Below are positions 48,420 through 56,624 of a DNA stretch of 64,000 nt, in pieces. The DNA is taken from the NCBI GenBank assembly GCA_910588495.1, contig CAJUPU010000015.1, forward strand, positions 1-64,000, read 5' to 3'. How positions within the stretch are numbered: position 1 is the first letter of the stretch; every line of letters starts with the position of its first letter. Made by a program: the position numbers and the translations under genes. The notes under the pieces were generated by a model. The model did no database searches. It was not told the origin of the DNA and saw only the letters and a list, made by a program, of their open reading frames with translations. The DNA is from an uncultured Oscillospiraceae bacterium (GTDB taxonomy: Bacteria; Bacillota; Clostridia; Oscillospirales; Oscillospiraceae).

Positions 48420-49409
48420 ATGAAGAAGTTCATCAACGCGGTAGACAAGGTAGAGGATCAGATGATCCAGGGCATGGTCAAGGCCTATCCCCAGTATGTG
48501 AAGAAGCTGGACTGCGGCAACGTGGTGGTCCGGGCCAGCAAGAAGCAGGGCAAGGTGGCCCTGATCAGCGGCGGCGGCAGCGGCCACGAGCCCGCCCACG
48601 GCGGCTATGTGGGCGAGGGCATGCTGGACGCGGCTGTGGCCGGGGCCGTGTTCACCTCCCCCACCCCCGACCAGGTCTATGAGGGCATCAAGGCCATCGC
48701 CACCGACGCGGGGGTGCTGATGGTGATCAAGAACTACACCGGCGACGTGATGAACTTCGAGATGGCCGCCGACATGGCCCGGGACGAGGGCATCAAGGTG
48801 GCCCAGGTGGTGGTCAACGACGACGTGGCCGTGAAGGACAGCCTGTACACCGTGGGCCGCCGGGGCGTGGCGGGCACCGTGTTCGTCCACAAGATCGCCG
48901 GCGCCCTGGCCGAGACTGGCGCCGACCTGGACGCCGTCCAGGCCGTGGCCCAGAAGGTCATCGACAACGTGCGCACCATGGGCGCGGCCATCGAGCCCTG
49001 CACCGTCCCCGCCGCGGGCAAGCCCGGCTTCGAGCTGTCCGAGGACGAGATGGAGGTGGGCATCGGCATCCACGGTGAGCCGGGCACCCACCGGGAGAAG
49101 ATCAAGACCGCCGACGAGATCGTGGACATGCTCATGGAGCAGATCCTGGCCGACCTGGACTTCGCCGGCGGCGAGGTGGCGGTGATGATCAACTCCTCCG
49201 GCGCCACCCCGCTGATGGAGCTGTTCATCATCAACAACCACGTGGCCGACGTGCTGGCGGCCAAGGGCGTCAAGGTGTACAAGACCTTTGTGGGCGAGTA
49301 CATGACCTCCATCGAGATGGCGGGCTTCTCCATCTCCCTGCTGAAGCTGGACGACCAGCTCAAGGGCCTGCTGGACGCCAAGGCGGACACCCCGGGCTTC
49401 AAGGCGTGA
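48420..49409 (+). CDS. dhaK: PTS-dependent dihydroxyacetone kinase, substrate-binding subunit
   Basis: ATG 48420 with AAGGAG upstream gives 329 residues (MKKFINAVDKVEDQMIQGM). SGGGSGHEPAHGGYVG is the family signature. His218 in IGIHGEPGTH forms the covalent hemiaminal with dihydroxyacetone. The earlier in-frame start lacks a ribosome site. First gene of dhaKLM. Confidence 0.96.
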   Translation: MKKFINAVDKVEDQMIQGMVKAYPQYVKKLDCGNVVVRASKKQGKVALISGGGSGHEPAHGGYVGEGMLDAAVAGAVFTSPTPDQVYEGIKAIATDAGVLMVIKNYTGDVMNFEMAADMARDEGIKVAQVVVNDDVAVKDSLYTVGRRGVAGTVFVHKIAGALAETGADLDAVQAVAQKVIDNVRTMGAAIEPCTVPAAGKPGFELSEDEMEVGIGIHGEPGTHREKIKTADEIVDMLMEQILADLDFAGGEVAVMINSSGATPLMELFIINNHVADVLAAKGVKVYKTFVGEYMTSIEMAGFSISLLKLDDQLKGLLDAKADTPGFKA

Positions 49410-49454
49410 GCGGCCCCCGCGCAACACATTTCTAAAAAAGGCAGGCTGACCATT

Positions 49455-50075
49455 ATGAACACGGAAAAACTCATTGCCGTCATCCACAAGACCGCGGCCA
49501 AGATCGAGGCGGAGAAGGCGTTCCTCACCGAGCTGGACAACGTCATCGGCGACGGCGACCACGGCATCAACCTGGCCCGGGGCTTCGGCGAGGTGGAGAA
49601 GAAGCTGGACGCCCTGGCGGACAAGGAGCCGGGCGATGTGCTCAAGACCGTGGGCATGACCCTGGTGTCCACCGTGGGCGGGGCCTCCGGCCCCCTGTAT
49701 GGCACCGGCTTCATGAAGCTGGGCGCCGCCCTCAAGGGCAAGGCGGAGATCGACGTGCCCGGCTTTTTGGCGGGGCTCCAGCTAGCCATCGAGGGCATCA
49801 TGCAACGGGGCCGCTCCACCAAGGGGGAAAAGACCATGCTGGACGCCATGATCCCCGCCAAGGAGGCCATGGAGGCCAAGTGGGCGGAGACCTCCGACGC
49901 CAAAGCGGCCTTTGCCGCCGGCGTGTCCGCCGCCTGGGAGGGCGTGGAGTTCACCAAGACCATCGCCGCCACCAAGGGCCGGGCCAGCTACCTGGGCGAG
50001 CGGTCCATCGGCCACCAGGACCCCGGCGCCACCTCCTTCACCATGGTGCTGGAGATCGTGGCGGGCGAGGTGTGA
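49455..50075 (+). CDS. dhaL: dihydroxyacetone kinase, ADP-binding subunit
   Basis: 206 residues: LDNVIGDGDHGINLARGF carries the Asp residues that hold two Mg ions and tightly bound ADP, and STVGGASGPLYGTGFMKL is the glycine loop. DhaL moves phosphate from DhaM to dihydroxyacetone on DhaK. One base separates it from dhaM. Confidence 0.96.
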   Translation: MNTEKLIAVIHKTAAKIEAEKAFLTELDNVIGDGDHGINLARGFGEVEKKLDALADKEPGDVLKTVGMTLVSTVGGASGPLYGTGFMKLGAALKGKAEIDVPGFLAGLQLAIEGIMQRGRSTKGEKTMLDAMIPAKEAMEAKWAETSDAKAAFAAGVSAAWEGVEFTKTIAATKGRASYLGERSIGHQDPGATSFTMVLEIVAGEV

Positions 50076-50076
50076 C

Positions 50077-50457
50077 ATGGTCGGCTTCGTCATCGTGTCC
50101 CACAGCGCCAAGCTGGCGGAGGGGGTGGCCGACCTGGCCCGGATGATGGCCAAGTCCGCGCCCATCGCCGCCGCCGGCGGGCTGGAGGACGGTTCCTTCG
50201 GCACCAGCTTCGAGAAGATCTCCAACGCCATCGACCAGGTGTATTCCGAGGACGGCGTGATCCTCCTCATGGACATGGGCAGCGCCGTCATGACCGCCGA
50301 GATGGTGATCGAGTCCATGGAGGGCCGCAAGCTGGCCATGGCCGACTGCCCCATCGCCGAGGGCGCCGTCACCGGCACCGTGGGCGCGGAGGCGGGCATG
50401 TCCCTGGAGGACATCCTGGAGGACCTGGAGCAGGTGGGGACCCAAAAAAAGCTGTAA
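50077..50457 (+). CDS. dhaM: dihydroxyacetone kinase phosphotransferase subunit (EIIA-Man fold)
   Basis: 126 residues: VGFVIVSHSAKLAEGVADL with phosphorylated His9, and VILLMDMGSAVMTAEMVIE. It has only the EIIA-Man-like domain; the HPr and EI domains of E. coli DhaM are absent, so phosphate must come from a free HPr. ptsI is encoded at 62790. Followed by a strong terminator. Confidence 0.95.
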   Translation: MVGFVIVSHSAKLAEGVADLARMMAKSAPIAAAGGLEDGSFGTSFEKISNAIDQVYSEDGVILLMDMGSAVMTAEMVIESMEGRKLAMADCPIAEGAVTGTVGAEAGMSLEDILEDLEQVGTQKKL

Positions 50458-50469
50458 GCAAAACAAAAA

Positions 50470-50506
50470 GCAGGGCGGACCACAGTGGTCCGCCCTGCTC
50501 GTTCTT
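50470..50506 (+). terminator. terminator of dhaKLM
   Basis: GCAGGGCGGACCAC and GTGGTCCGCCCTGC form a 14-bp stem, then TCGTTCTTT. A-rich left flank may let it act for the convergent methyltransferase gene too. Confidence 0.8.
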
Positions 50507-50516
50507 TCCACAAAGA

Positions 50517-51284
50517 CTATCGTTTCCTCATTTTGACGATCATATACACAGGAGTCTCAATGGATGCCTCATATCTGTCCGGCTGAGACGTTCTCCATTC
50601 TTCCGGCGCCATCGGCTCGCAGATCTGCTCGATCGTCAGCCCCGCCCCGGTCACGGCATTTACATAGTCGGCAAACGTATGGTGATAGCTCCTGCTCAGA
50701 TGATCTTCGACCGCTTCGTTATATTCGATCCAAGGCTGGACATAGGCTCTCATCGATCGATCCAGGTATCTCACCGTCCACGCTTCGTCCTCCGGAAAGA
50801 TATCGCCATGCTCGATCGGGTACATGGCGGAATATACAGGATGTATGACCGAAAAAACGCTCTCGCCGTTTTTCTTGAGACTTTTCGATACACCGTCGAA
50901 CAACTGTCCCAAGTCTTTTATATAATGGCTGGTGGTCGATGAAAAAATGAAATCGACCGGCGTTTCTATAACGTCTGCGCACTTTGCCGCATCATACAAA
51001 ACGAACCTGGCACAAGATCCGGTCGCTTTTGCTTTCTCTCTTGCAATTTGCAGCATCTCCTCCGACAGATCGATGCCTGTGACCGCCGCGGGGCCGCTCC
51101 GCTCAAGCAGGAACGTGAAAATACCGGTCCCACACCCAAGATCCACCACGCGCTTCCCTCTCAGGTCCGGCAGTAAGCTCCTTACGCATGGCCATTCTAT
51201 CTTGCGGCTGTAGGAATCTTCGGCGCGGCTGAATTCCTCGTATGCCTGCGCCATCCTGTTCCAATCATGTTTTATCTCATCCAT
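50517..51284 (-). CDS. SAM-dependent methyltransferase (class I), likely horizontally acquired
   Basis: I start at ATG 51284 (GGAG about nine bases upstream): MDEIKHDWNRMAQAYEEFSR. Motif I is VVDLGCGTGIFTFLL (about 49-63), motif post-I GIDLSEEML, and IFSSTTSHYIKDL follows. 255 residues; no target-recognition domain, so a small-molecule methylase is likely. Base composition is close to 50 % GC with many A/T-ending codons, clearly unlike its neighbours at about 66 %. A 40-base hairpin (51298-51338) sits just before the gene. Confidence 0.85.
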   Translation of the reverse strand: MDEIKHDWNRMAQAYEEFSRAEDSYSRKIEWPCVRSLLPDLRGKRVVDLGCGTGIFTFLLERSGPAAVTGIDLSEEMLQIAREKAKATGSCARFVLYDAAKCADVIETPVDFIFSSTTSHYIKDLGQLFDGVSKSLKKNGESVFSVIHPVYSAMYPIEHGDIFPEDEAWTVRYLDRSMRAYVQPWIEYNEAVEDHLSRSYHHTFADYVNAVTGAGLTIEQICEPMAPEEWRTSQPDRYEASIETPVYMIVKMRKR

Positions 51285-51297
51285 ATCCAAACGCTCC

Positions 51298-51346
51298 AGA
51301 GCCGCATCCGCCGAAACGCGGCTTCCTTTCGGCGGTGCGGCTTTTT
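51298..51346 (+). terminator. hairpin upstream of the methyltransferase gene
   Basis: GCCGCATCCGCCGAAA and TTTCGGC.GTGCGGC pair; on the plus strand T6 follows. A plus-strand terminator here would serve no annotated gene, so it may protect the methyltransferase promoter or be a leftover of insertion. A second GGGCCGCCGG/CCGGCGGCCC stem (51359-51387) lies downstream of the lysozyme stop. Confidence 0.5.
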
Positions 51347-51398
51347 TGATATGCCGCCAGGGCCGCCGGCCTTTCCACCGGCGGCCCTCTCCTGTCAT

Positions 51399-52862
51399 TT
51401 ACGGCCCCACCGGGTCCACATACCGGGTGGGCTCGGGGGAGACCTCCGGCGCGCCGGGATCCGTGGGCAGGGGCCCCTCCGGGGTCACGCCGGGCCGCCG
51501 GGTGGCCCCCGGCCAGGGCACGAAGCACAGGTTCATGTCCACGTCGGAGCTGATGCCCGCCACCTTCCCTTTGGAAGAGTACTGCCACATCTGGAAATCG
51601 TAGATGCTGCTGGGCACGTTGTCATAGTCGGTGTACTCCGCGAACCAGAAGGGATACTGGGTCAGCTCACTCAGGTCGAATTTCACATAGCCGCAGTACT
51701 TGTTGAAGTAGAACATGGGCTGGTAGCCCGCCTCCTCCACCCGCTGGCAGAAGGCGGCCACGCACTGGGTGATGATCTTGGCGTCCACCCCGTAGGCCCG
51801 GGACTTGTTCCCCCCCAGGTACTCCCAGTCGCAGACCACCGGGTAGGTGATGTGCTGGCGGTAGGGCTCCAGCTTGGAGATGAGCAGGTCCGCCTCCTCC
51901 AGGGCCTCCTCCACGGTGATGGCGTTGGAGAAGAAGTAGGCCCCCACGTCCATCCCGGCGGCGATGGCCCCCTCCATGTTCTTCTCGAACCAGGAGTCCT
52001 CGCACACCGTGCCTGCGCTGTCCTTGCCGTAGAGGCGGTTGCCCGCCCGGATGATGGCGAAGTCGATGCCGTCCATGGCCACCGCGTTCCAGTCGATCTC
52101 CTTTTTGTGGCCGGACACGTCGATGCCCCGGGTGTAATAGCCCCCCTGGGTCCAGCTCAACCGCCCCCGCTCGTCCTCCACGAACTGGTCCGGGGCGAAC
52201 CGGGTGGCGGGTACCTCCTCCAGCACGTCCAGCCAGTAATTATTGTACCGGATCATCCCCTGCGTATAGTCCACGTTCATCATCCGCCAGATGATGGCGG
52301 ACATCTCCTCCCGCTTGATGCCCTGGTCGGGGTAGAAGTACCGCAGGCCGTCCTCCTCCACCGTGCCCTCCATGATGCCCTTCTCGAACAGCTCCACCAC
52401 ATAGCCGTCGTCGCAGTCGGTATAGGGGCTGTCTCCGGAGATGTCGGTGAGGTCCAGGGCCCGGGCGGCCATCCGGGCCACGTCCCGCCGGGTGGGCACC
52501 TCGTCCAGGTGCTCCCCGTTGAAGGACCACACCAGCCGGTTGTCCAGGGCGGGCTGTATGTAGCACCAGGCCCAGTGCTGGTCGGGCTCCCGCTCCGGGT
52601 CCTCCTCGCCGATGGCCAGCAGGATCAGCTTGAAGGTCTCCCCCCAGGTCACCGGGTCCTCCCCCCGGAAGGTGCCCTCCGGGTCTCCCGCCACCACGCC
52701 CTGGGTGTACAGCTCATAGACATAGGGATAGGACCAGTGGTCCGCCGAAAGGTCCACAAAGGGGGACAGGCCCGGGGCCGGGGCGGGCGCGGCCAGGGCG
52801 GCGGTGCTGAAGGAGGCCGCCATCAGGACGGCCAGGGCCAGGACTGCGATGCGTTTTTTCAT
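51399..52862 (-). CDS. secreted SLH-domain GH25 lysozyme
   Basis: ATG 52862 (AAAGGAG upstream) opens a signal peptide MKKRIAVLALAVLMAASFST. Three SLH-type repeats (about 30-205; DHWSYPYVYELYTQGVVAGD and PDQGIKREEMSAIIWRMM) precede a GH25 muramidase domain (about 235-455): GIDVSGHKKEIDWNAV, FAIIRAGNR, ITYPVVCDWEYLG (DWE in place of the usual DxE) and DFQMWQYSSKGKVAGISSDVDMN. The tail is proline-rich. 487 residues. A wall-bound hydrolase for growth or division; phage origin is unlikely given the SLH repeats. Confidence 0.9.
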   Translation of the reverse strand: MKKRIAVLALAVLMAASFSTAALAAPAPAPGLSPFVDLSADHWSYPYVYELYTQGVVAGDPEGTFRGEDPVTWGETFKLILLAIGEEDPEREPDQHWAWCYIQPALDNRLVWSFNGEHLDEVPTRRDVARMAARALDLTDISGDSPYTDCDDGYVVELFEKGIMEGTVEEDGLRYFYPDQGIKREEMSAIIWRMMNVDYTQGMIRYNNYWLDVLEEVPATRFAPDQFVEDERGRLSWTQGGYYTRGIDVSGHKKEIDWNAVAMDGIDFAIIRAGNRLYGKDSAGTVCEDSWFEKNMEGAIAAGMDVGAYFFSNAITVEEALEEADLLISKLEPYRQHITYPVVCDWEYLGGNKSRAYGVDAKIITQCVAAFCQRVEEAGYQPMFYFNKYCGYVKFDLSELTQYPFWFAEYTDYDNVPSSIYDFQMWQYSSKGKVAGISSDVDMNLCFVPWPGATRRPGVTPEGPLPTDPGAPEVSPEPTRYVDPVGP

Positions 52863-52972
52863 GGGTTCTCCTTTCCTCTCGGGGGTGGTCGGCGTCGTGA
52901 GCTCTATTTTACATAATTCGACACGCCCTGGCAAGCCCCAACGAAAATTTAACAGCTTTGTAAAATTTGCCG

Positions 52973-53001
52973 TTGACAGCGGCGTGGGACTGTGGTATCC
53001 T
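52973..53001 (+). promoter_or_regulatory. promoter of the XRE/DUF3169 operon
   Basis: TTGACA, 17 bases, TATCCT. Predicted transcription start near 53008, at the first operator half-site. Confidence 0.75.
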
Positions 53002-53007
53002 ACGTAT

Positions 53008-53065
53008 GACAAATAAAGTTGTCAAATCGACAAGGTTCCTTGTCAGAACGACAAGAGAAGCTGTC
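53008..53065 (+). promoter_or_regulatory. six alternating GACAA/TTGTC half-sites phased at 10-11 bp
   Basis: Half-sites begin at 53008 (GACAA), 53019 (TTGTC), 53029 (GACAA), 53040 (TTGTC), 53050 (GACAA) and 53061 (CTGTC): steps 11, 10, 11, 10, 11. Two of the dyads are TTGTC-N5-GACAA. The array covers the predicted start point through to the ribosome site. The likely binder is the XRE protein encoded 240 bases downstream, acting cooperatively on one face of the helix. Confidence 0.75.
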
Positions 53066-53078
53066 AGGAGGAATGGAC

Positions 53079-53297
53079 ATGATCTGGAACGAATTGGGGA
53101 TCGGCGGCGGGACCGCCCTGATCGTGCTGTGCGCGCTGTACTTTGTGGTGAAGTGGGCGGTGCGCGGCGCCATCGTGGAGGCCCACGAGCAGATCGCCGG
53201 AGGAAAACGGGGCGGGCTCCAGACCCTCTGGGGCGCCATCGTGTCGGAGGAAACGGCCCCCGGCCTGGAGAAGGAGTCCAGCCAGGAGGGAGGCTGA
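53079..53297 (+). CDS. small membrane protein ahead of the XRE regulator (72 aa)
   Basis: ATG 53079 lies seven bases after AGGAGG; the earlier ATG at 53073 is too close. Residues 8-27 (GGGTALIVLCALYFVVKWAV) form a transmembrane helix, followed by a hydrophilic cytosolic tail. First gene of a three-gene operon under the phased operator. Family unknown. Confidence 0.65.
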   Translation: MIWNELGIGGGTALIVLCALYFVVKWAVRGAIVEAHEQIAGGKRGGLQTLWGAIVSEETAPGLEKESSQEGG

Positions 53298-53300
53298 ACC

Positions 53301-53516
53301 GTGCTGAAGAACCGTTTGAAGGAGCGCCGGGCGGCGCTGGGCGTCAACCAGCAGGAGCTGGGGCGCATGGCCGGGGTGTCCCGGCAGACCATCAGCCTGA
53401 TCGAGCGGGGGGACTACTCCCCGTCGGTGACGCTGGCCCTCACCCTGGCCAGGATCTGCGGGGTGCGGGTGGAGGATATTTTCAGTTTGGAGGAGGAGAA
53501 CGATGAGAAACGGTAA
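53301..53516 (+). CDS. XRE-family regulator (71 aa)
   Basis: A GTG start three bases after the upstream stop, with AGGGAGG before it. Nearly the whole product is a Cro/C1 helix-turn-helix: LGVNQQELGRMAGVSRQTIS, LIERGDYSPSVTLALTLARI, typical of the YozG/YgzD-like regulators paired with DUF3169 or DUF2178 membrane proteins. The stop overlaps the next gene's start by 14 bases. Confidence 0.92.
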   Translation: MLKNRLKERRAALGVNQQELGRMAGVSRQTISLIERGDYSPSVTLALTLARICGVRVEDIFSLEEENDEKR

Positions 53517-54303
53517 CGACGCGGTCCGGCAGGAGAACCGGAAGGCCCTGCCCAAATTCGCCCTGATCATGGTGTGCAGTATGGCGCTGGGCGCTGTCCT
53601 GGGCATTTCCATGCTGTTTTTGCACCCGGAAGATCTGGACGCGGCGCTGACCGCCGCGGGGACCTTTTTCACCACCAAGCTGGCGGGCTGGCTGGTGCCG
53701 GCCGTGCCGGTGGTGGAGCTGGCGGTGTGCCTGCCCCTCTACTTCGAGGCCAAACGGCGGCTCGCCGCCTGGGACGGGGAGGACGAGGAGGCAAGCAGCC
53801 GGATCGAGATGAGGGTCTGCGTGTGCATGTGGATCGCCGGACTGTCCACGGTGCTGGCCTTTTTCCTGCTCGCCGCCCTGCTGTCCGGCTTCGCCGCCAT
53901 GGACGGCGATCCCATGCGGGTGACCCCGGCGCTGTTCTTCGGCGGGCTGGGGGGATTCATCGCCCAGCTGGCGGTGAACATGGTGCTCCAGCAGAAGCTG
54001 GTGGACCTGACCAAACGGCTCAACCCGGAAAAGCATGGCTCTGTATACGATGTCAAGTTCCAAAAGACCTGGTACGAGAGCTGCGACGAGGCGGAGCGCC
54101 TCCTCATCGGTCAATGCGCCCTCAAAGCCTATCAGGCCATGTGCACCGCCTGCCTGGCGCTGTGGGTGGCGCTGACCCTGGGCGGGATGTTCTTCCGCTG
54201 GGGCTTCCTGCCCGCCATGGCGGTGTGCATCGTGTGGGGCGCGGGCCAGTCGGTGTACTGCTATTGGTGCGTCAAGCTGGCCAAGCCCGGCGGGACCATG
54301 TAA
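53503..54303 (+). CDS. DUF3169-family membrane protein
   Basis: 266 residues with six hydrophobic segments (about 18-38, 52-82, 107-130, 142-165, 215-235, 240-256). DUF3169 proteins are regularly encoded directly after a small XRE regulator, as here. No catalytic motif; the role is unknown but a signal-sensing or bacteriocin-immunity function has been suggested for similar pairs. Confidence 0.8.
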   Translation: MRNGNDAVRQENRKALPKFALIMVCSMALGAVLGISMLFLHPEDLDAALTAAGTFFTTKLAGWLVPAVPVVELAVCLPLYFEAKRRLAAWDGEDEEASSRIEMRVCVCMWIAGLSTVLAFFLLAALLSGFAAMDGDPMRVTPALFFGGLGGFIAQLAVNMVLQQKLVDLTKRLNPEKHGSVYDVKFQKTWYESCDEAERLLIGQCALKAYQAMCTACLALWVALTLGGMFFRWGFLPAMAVCIVWGAGQSVYCYWCVKLAKPGGTM

Positions 54304-54466
54304 AAAGGCCGCCGTCCCCCGGCGTCCCGCTGCCCGGAGGACGCGGAAACACCGAGCCCGTGGGCGCCAACACCGGCCGCTCCGCCAATTCCGGCGGGGC
54401 GGTTGATTTTTTTGCCGAAATCAGGTAGAATAGAGGCCCTACGAAAAACCCAGGGAGGTGGATGCC

Positions 54467-55447
54467 TTGTCCCAGCTGCTGCTGCCCAGCGAGATCCTGT
54501 CCATGTCCGCCCAGGCCGCCCGCCTGCTCCTGGACTCCGGCGACGGCGACGCCGCCCTGCTCTACCTGGCCCTGCTGGAGCGGGGCGGGGACGCCGCCCA
54601 GGCCGCCCCCCGCCTGGGCTGGCCGGAGGCCCGCCTGGCCCCCGCCTGGGACCGGCTGGCGGGGCTGGGGTTGGCCCCGCCCCGCTCGGGGGCCCCCGCC
54701 CCTGCCCCGCTTCCCCCCCAGGACCAGCGCCCCCCCGAGTACAGCCGGGCGGACGTGCTGGCCGCCCAGGAGCGGGAGCCCCAATTCCGGGGGCTGTGCC
54801 GGGAGCTGGAGGGGATGCTGGGCCGGGTGTTCACCGACAGCGACCTGCGGTCCCTGTACACCATATACGACCACCTCTCCCTCCCCCCGGAGGTGATCGT
54901 GCTGCTGGCCGGCTGGGTGGTCCGCCGGGAGCGGCGGCAGAAGAACGACGCCGCCCGCTTCCCCCGGATGTCCGCCGTCCAGAAGGAGGCGTTCCGCTGG
55001 AAGCGCCTGGGGGTGGACACCCTGGAGCGGGCGGAGGACTACCTGCGCCGCCAGGAGGGGGTGGACCGGCGGGAGTGGGAGATCCTCCAGGCCGTGGGCG
55101 TCACCGACCGCCGCCCCGCCGTGGAGCGGGAGCGGGAGTTCATCGCCGCCTGGGTGGACATGGGCCTGAGCGGCGAGCTGATCCGTCTGGCCTACGAGCG
55201 GACGGTATACCAGAAAAAGACCATGAACTGGCCCTACATGAACAAGATCCTGCAGTCCTGGCACCAGGCGGGGTATCAGACCCCCGCCCAGGTGGAGGCG
55301 GGGGACAGGCCCCCCCGGCGGCCCAAGGCCCCCCCGGCCCAGCCCCGGGACTTCCAGCCCAGCCAGGAGCGCATCCAGAAAAACAACGACTGGCTGGACG
55401 AATTTTTAGCCCAGCAGCAAAAGGAGGGTGGCCGACATGGCCTTTGA
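54467..55447 (+). CDS. DnaD-domain replication initiation protein
   Basis: I start at TTG 54467, eight bases after GGGAGG, because the in-frame GTG at 54458 overlaps that site. Residues about 12-70 are a winged-helix-like region. A DnaD/DnaB_2 domain covers about 105-180 (VFTDSDLRSLYTIYDHL) and again about 215-270, ending with the YxxxI motif in TMNWPYMNKILQSW. 326 residues. Together with the next gene it should load the replicative helicase. Overlaps that gene by 11 bases. Confidence 0.88.
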   Translation: MSQLLLPSEILSMSAQAARLLLDSGDGDAALLYLALLERGGDAAQAAPRLGWPEARLAPAWDRLAGLGLAPPRSGAPAPAPLPPQDQRPPEYSRADVLAAQEREPQFRGLCRELEGMLGRVFTDSDLRSLYTIYDHLSLPPEVIVLLAGWVVRRERRQKNDAARFPRMSAVQKEAFRWKRLGVDTLERAEDYLRRQEGVDRREWEILQAVGVTDRRPAVEREREFIAAWVDMGLSGELIRLAYERTVYQKKTMNWPYMNKILQSWHQAGYQTPAQVEAGDRPPRRPKAPPAQPRDFQPSQERIQKNNDWLDEFLAQQQKEGGRHGL

Positions 55448-56435
55448 GCCCGAGATCGTCCGCCGGGCGCTGGCCCGGCTGGAGCGCCGCCGGGACATCC
55501 GGGACCGCCGCCGGTATCAGCTCCAGCGCTCGCTGTACGCCCAGAGCCCCCGTCTGCGGGAGGTGGACGCCGCCCTGCGCACCACCATGGCCGACCTGGC
55601 CCTGCTGGCGGCGGGGGGGAAGCCGGTGGCGGCGGACGGCCCGGAGATCGCCGCCATCCGCGCCCGGAGCGAGGCGCTGCAGAAAGAGCGCGCCCAGCTC
55701 ATGGAGGCCCTGGGCTACGGCCCCGACGCGCTGGACGGCGCGCCCGCCTGCCCCCAATGCGGCGACACCGGCTGGGCCCAGGGCAGGATGTGCGCCTGCC
55801 TCAAGGGGCTGTGCACCCAGGAGCAGCTCTTGGCCCTCACCGCCGATATGCACCTGGCCGAGGAGCAGGACTTCGACCGCCTCCGGCTGGACGTGTACAG
55901 CAACCGGCCCTGGCTGGGCCGGGACCGCTCCCCCCGGGAGAACATGCGCCGGGTGGTCCAGGTGTGCGAGGGCTTCGCCCGCCAGTTCCCCGGCTACCCC
56001 CTGCGGGACCTGCTGCTGTCCGGCGGCACCGGGCTGGGCAAGACCTACCTGTCCGGCTGCATCGCCCGGGAGGTGACCGGCCGGGGCTTCTCGGTGGTGT
56101 ACGACACCGCCGGGTCCCTCTTCGACGCGCTGTCCGCCCGCCGCTTCAGCCGGGAGGCGGAGGGGGAGCGCCAGGCCCGGGACACCGCCCGGCGCTGTCT
56201 GGCCTGCGACCTGCTGATCCTGGACGACCTGGGCAGCGAGCAGGACCTGCCCTCCACCCGGTCCAGCCTGTACGAGCTGGTGAACGGCCGCCTCCAGGCC
56301 GGGCGGCACACCATCATCTCCTCCAACCTGTCCACCCAGGACATCGGCGCCCGGTACGGCGCCCAGGTGGGGTCCCGGATCGCGGGGCTGTACCGGGAGC
56401 TCACCTTCTACGGGGACGACCTGCGGCTGAAGTAG
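55437..56435 (+). CDS. DnaC/DnaI-like helicase-loader ATPase
   Basis: ATG 55437 is nine bases after AAGGAGG. The 332-residue product has an N-terminal helical region, a zinc-like CPQCGDTGW/CACL motif (about 103-122) and an AAA+ domain: Walker A SGGTGLGKT (about 197-205), Walker B LLILDDLG, sensor I ISSNLS and arginine finger region. This is the DnaI-type loader. The order DnaD-DnaC-like is common in Oscillospiraceae. Confidence 0.92.
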   Translation: MAFEPEIVRRALARLERRRDIRDRRRYQLQRSLYAQSPRLREVDAALRTTMADLALLAAGGKPVAADGPEIAAIRARSEALQKERAQLMEALGYGPDALDGAPACPQCGDTGWAQGRMCACLKGLCTQEQLLALTADMHLAEEQDFDRLRLDVYSNRPWLGRDRSPRENMRRVVQVCEGFARQFPGYPLRDLLLSGGTGLGKTYLSGCIAREVTGRGFSVVYDTAGSLFDALSARRFSREAEGERQARDTARRCLACDLLILDDLGSEQDLPSTRSSLYELVNGRLQAGRHTIISSNLSTQDIGARYGAQVGSRIAGLYRELTFYGDDLRLK

Positions 56436-56493
56436 GGGAGCACGGATCAAATGCGCCCGCGGCGCTTTGCCGATTCAATCGGTCCTCCCCTCG

Positions 56494-56528
56494 AAAAACG
56501 CCCTCCCCCGGCGGGGGAGGGCGTTTTT
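56494..56528. terminator. bidirectional rho-independent terminator
   Basis: AAAAACGCCCTCCCCC and GGGGGAGGGCGTTTTT form a 16-bp arm with a short loop. Follows the helicase-loader gene. Confidence 0.9.
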
Positions 56529-56583
56529 CCCGCTTTTCGGGCGCATTTGCATGGTTTGGGCGGTGGGATCTCTCGCCCGGACC

Positions 56584-56592
56584 TGCTATAAT
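56584..56592 (+). promoter_or_regulatory. extended -10 promoter of the XRE gene
   Basis: TGCTATAAT with no good -35; 33 bases before ATG 56625. Confidence 0.6.
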
Positions 56593-56624
56593 GGGGACAT
56601 CGAACACGAAAGGAGCGATATTTC

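Noticed and set aside
48391..48420. TTGACA at 48391 as a dhaK promoter
   Set aside because: A -10 at the right distance would fall on the ribosome site and start codon, so it cannot be the -35 of dhaK.
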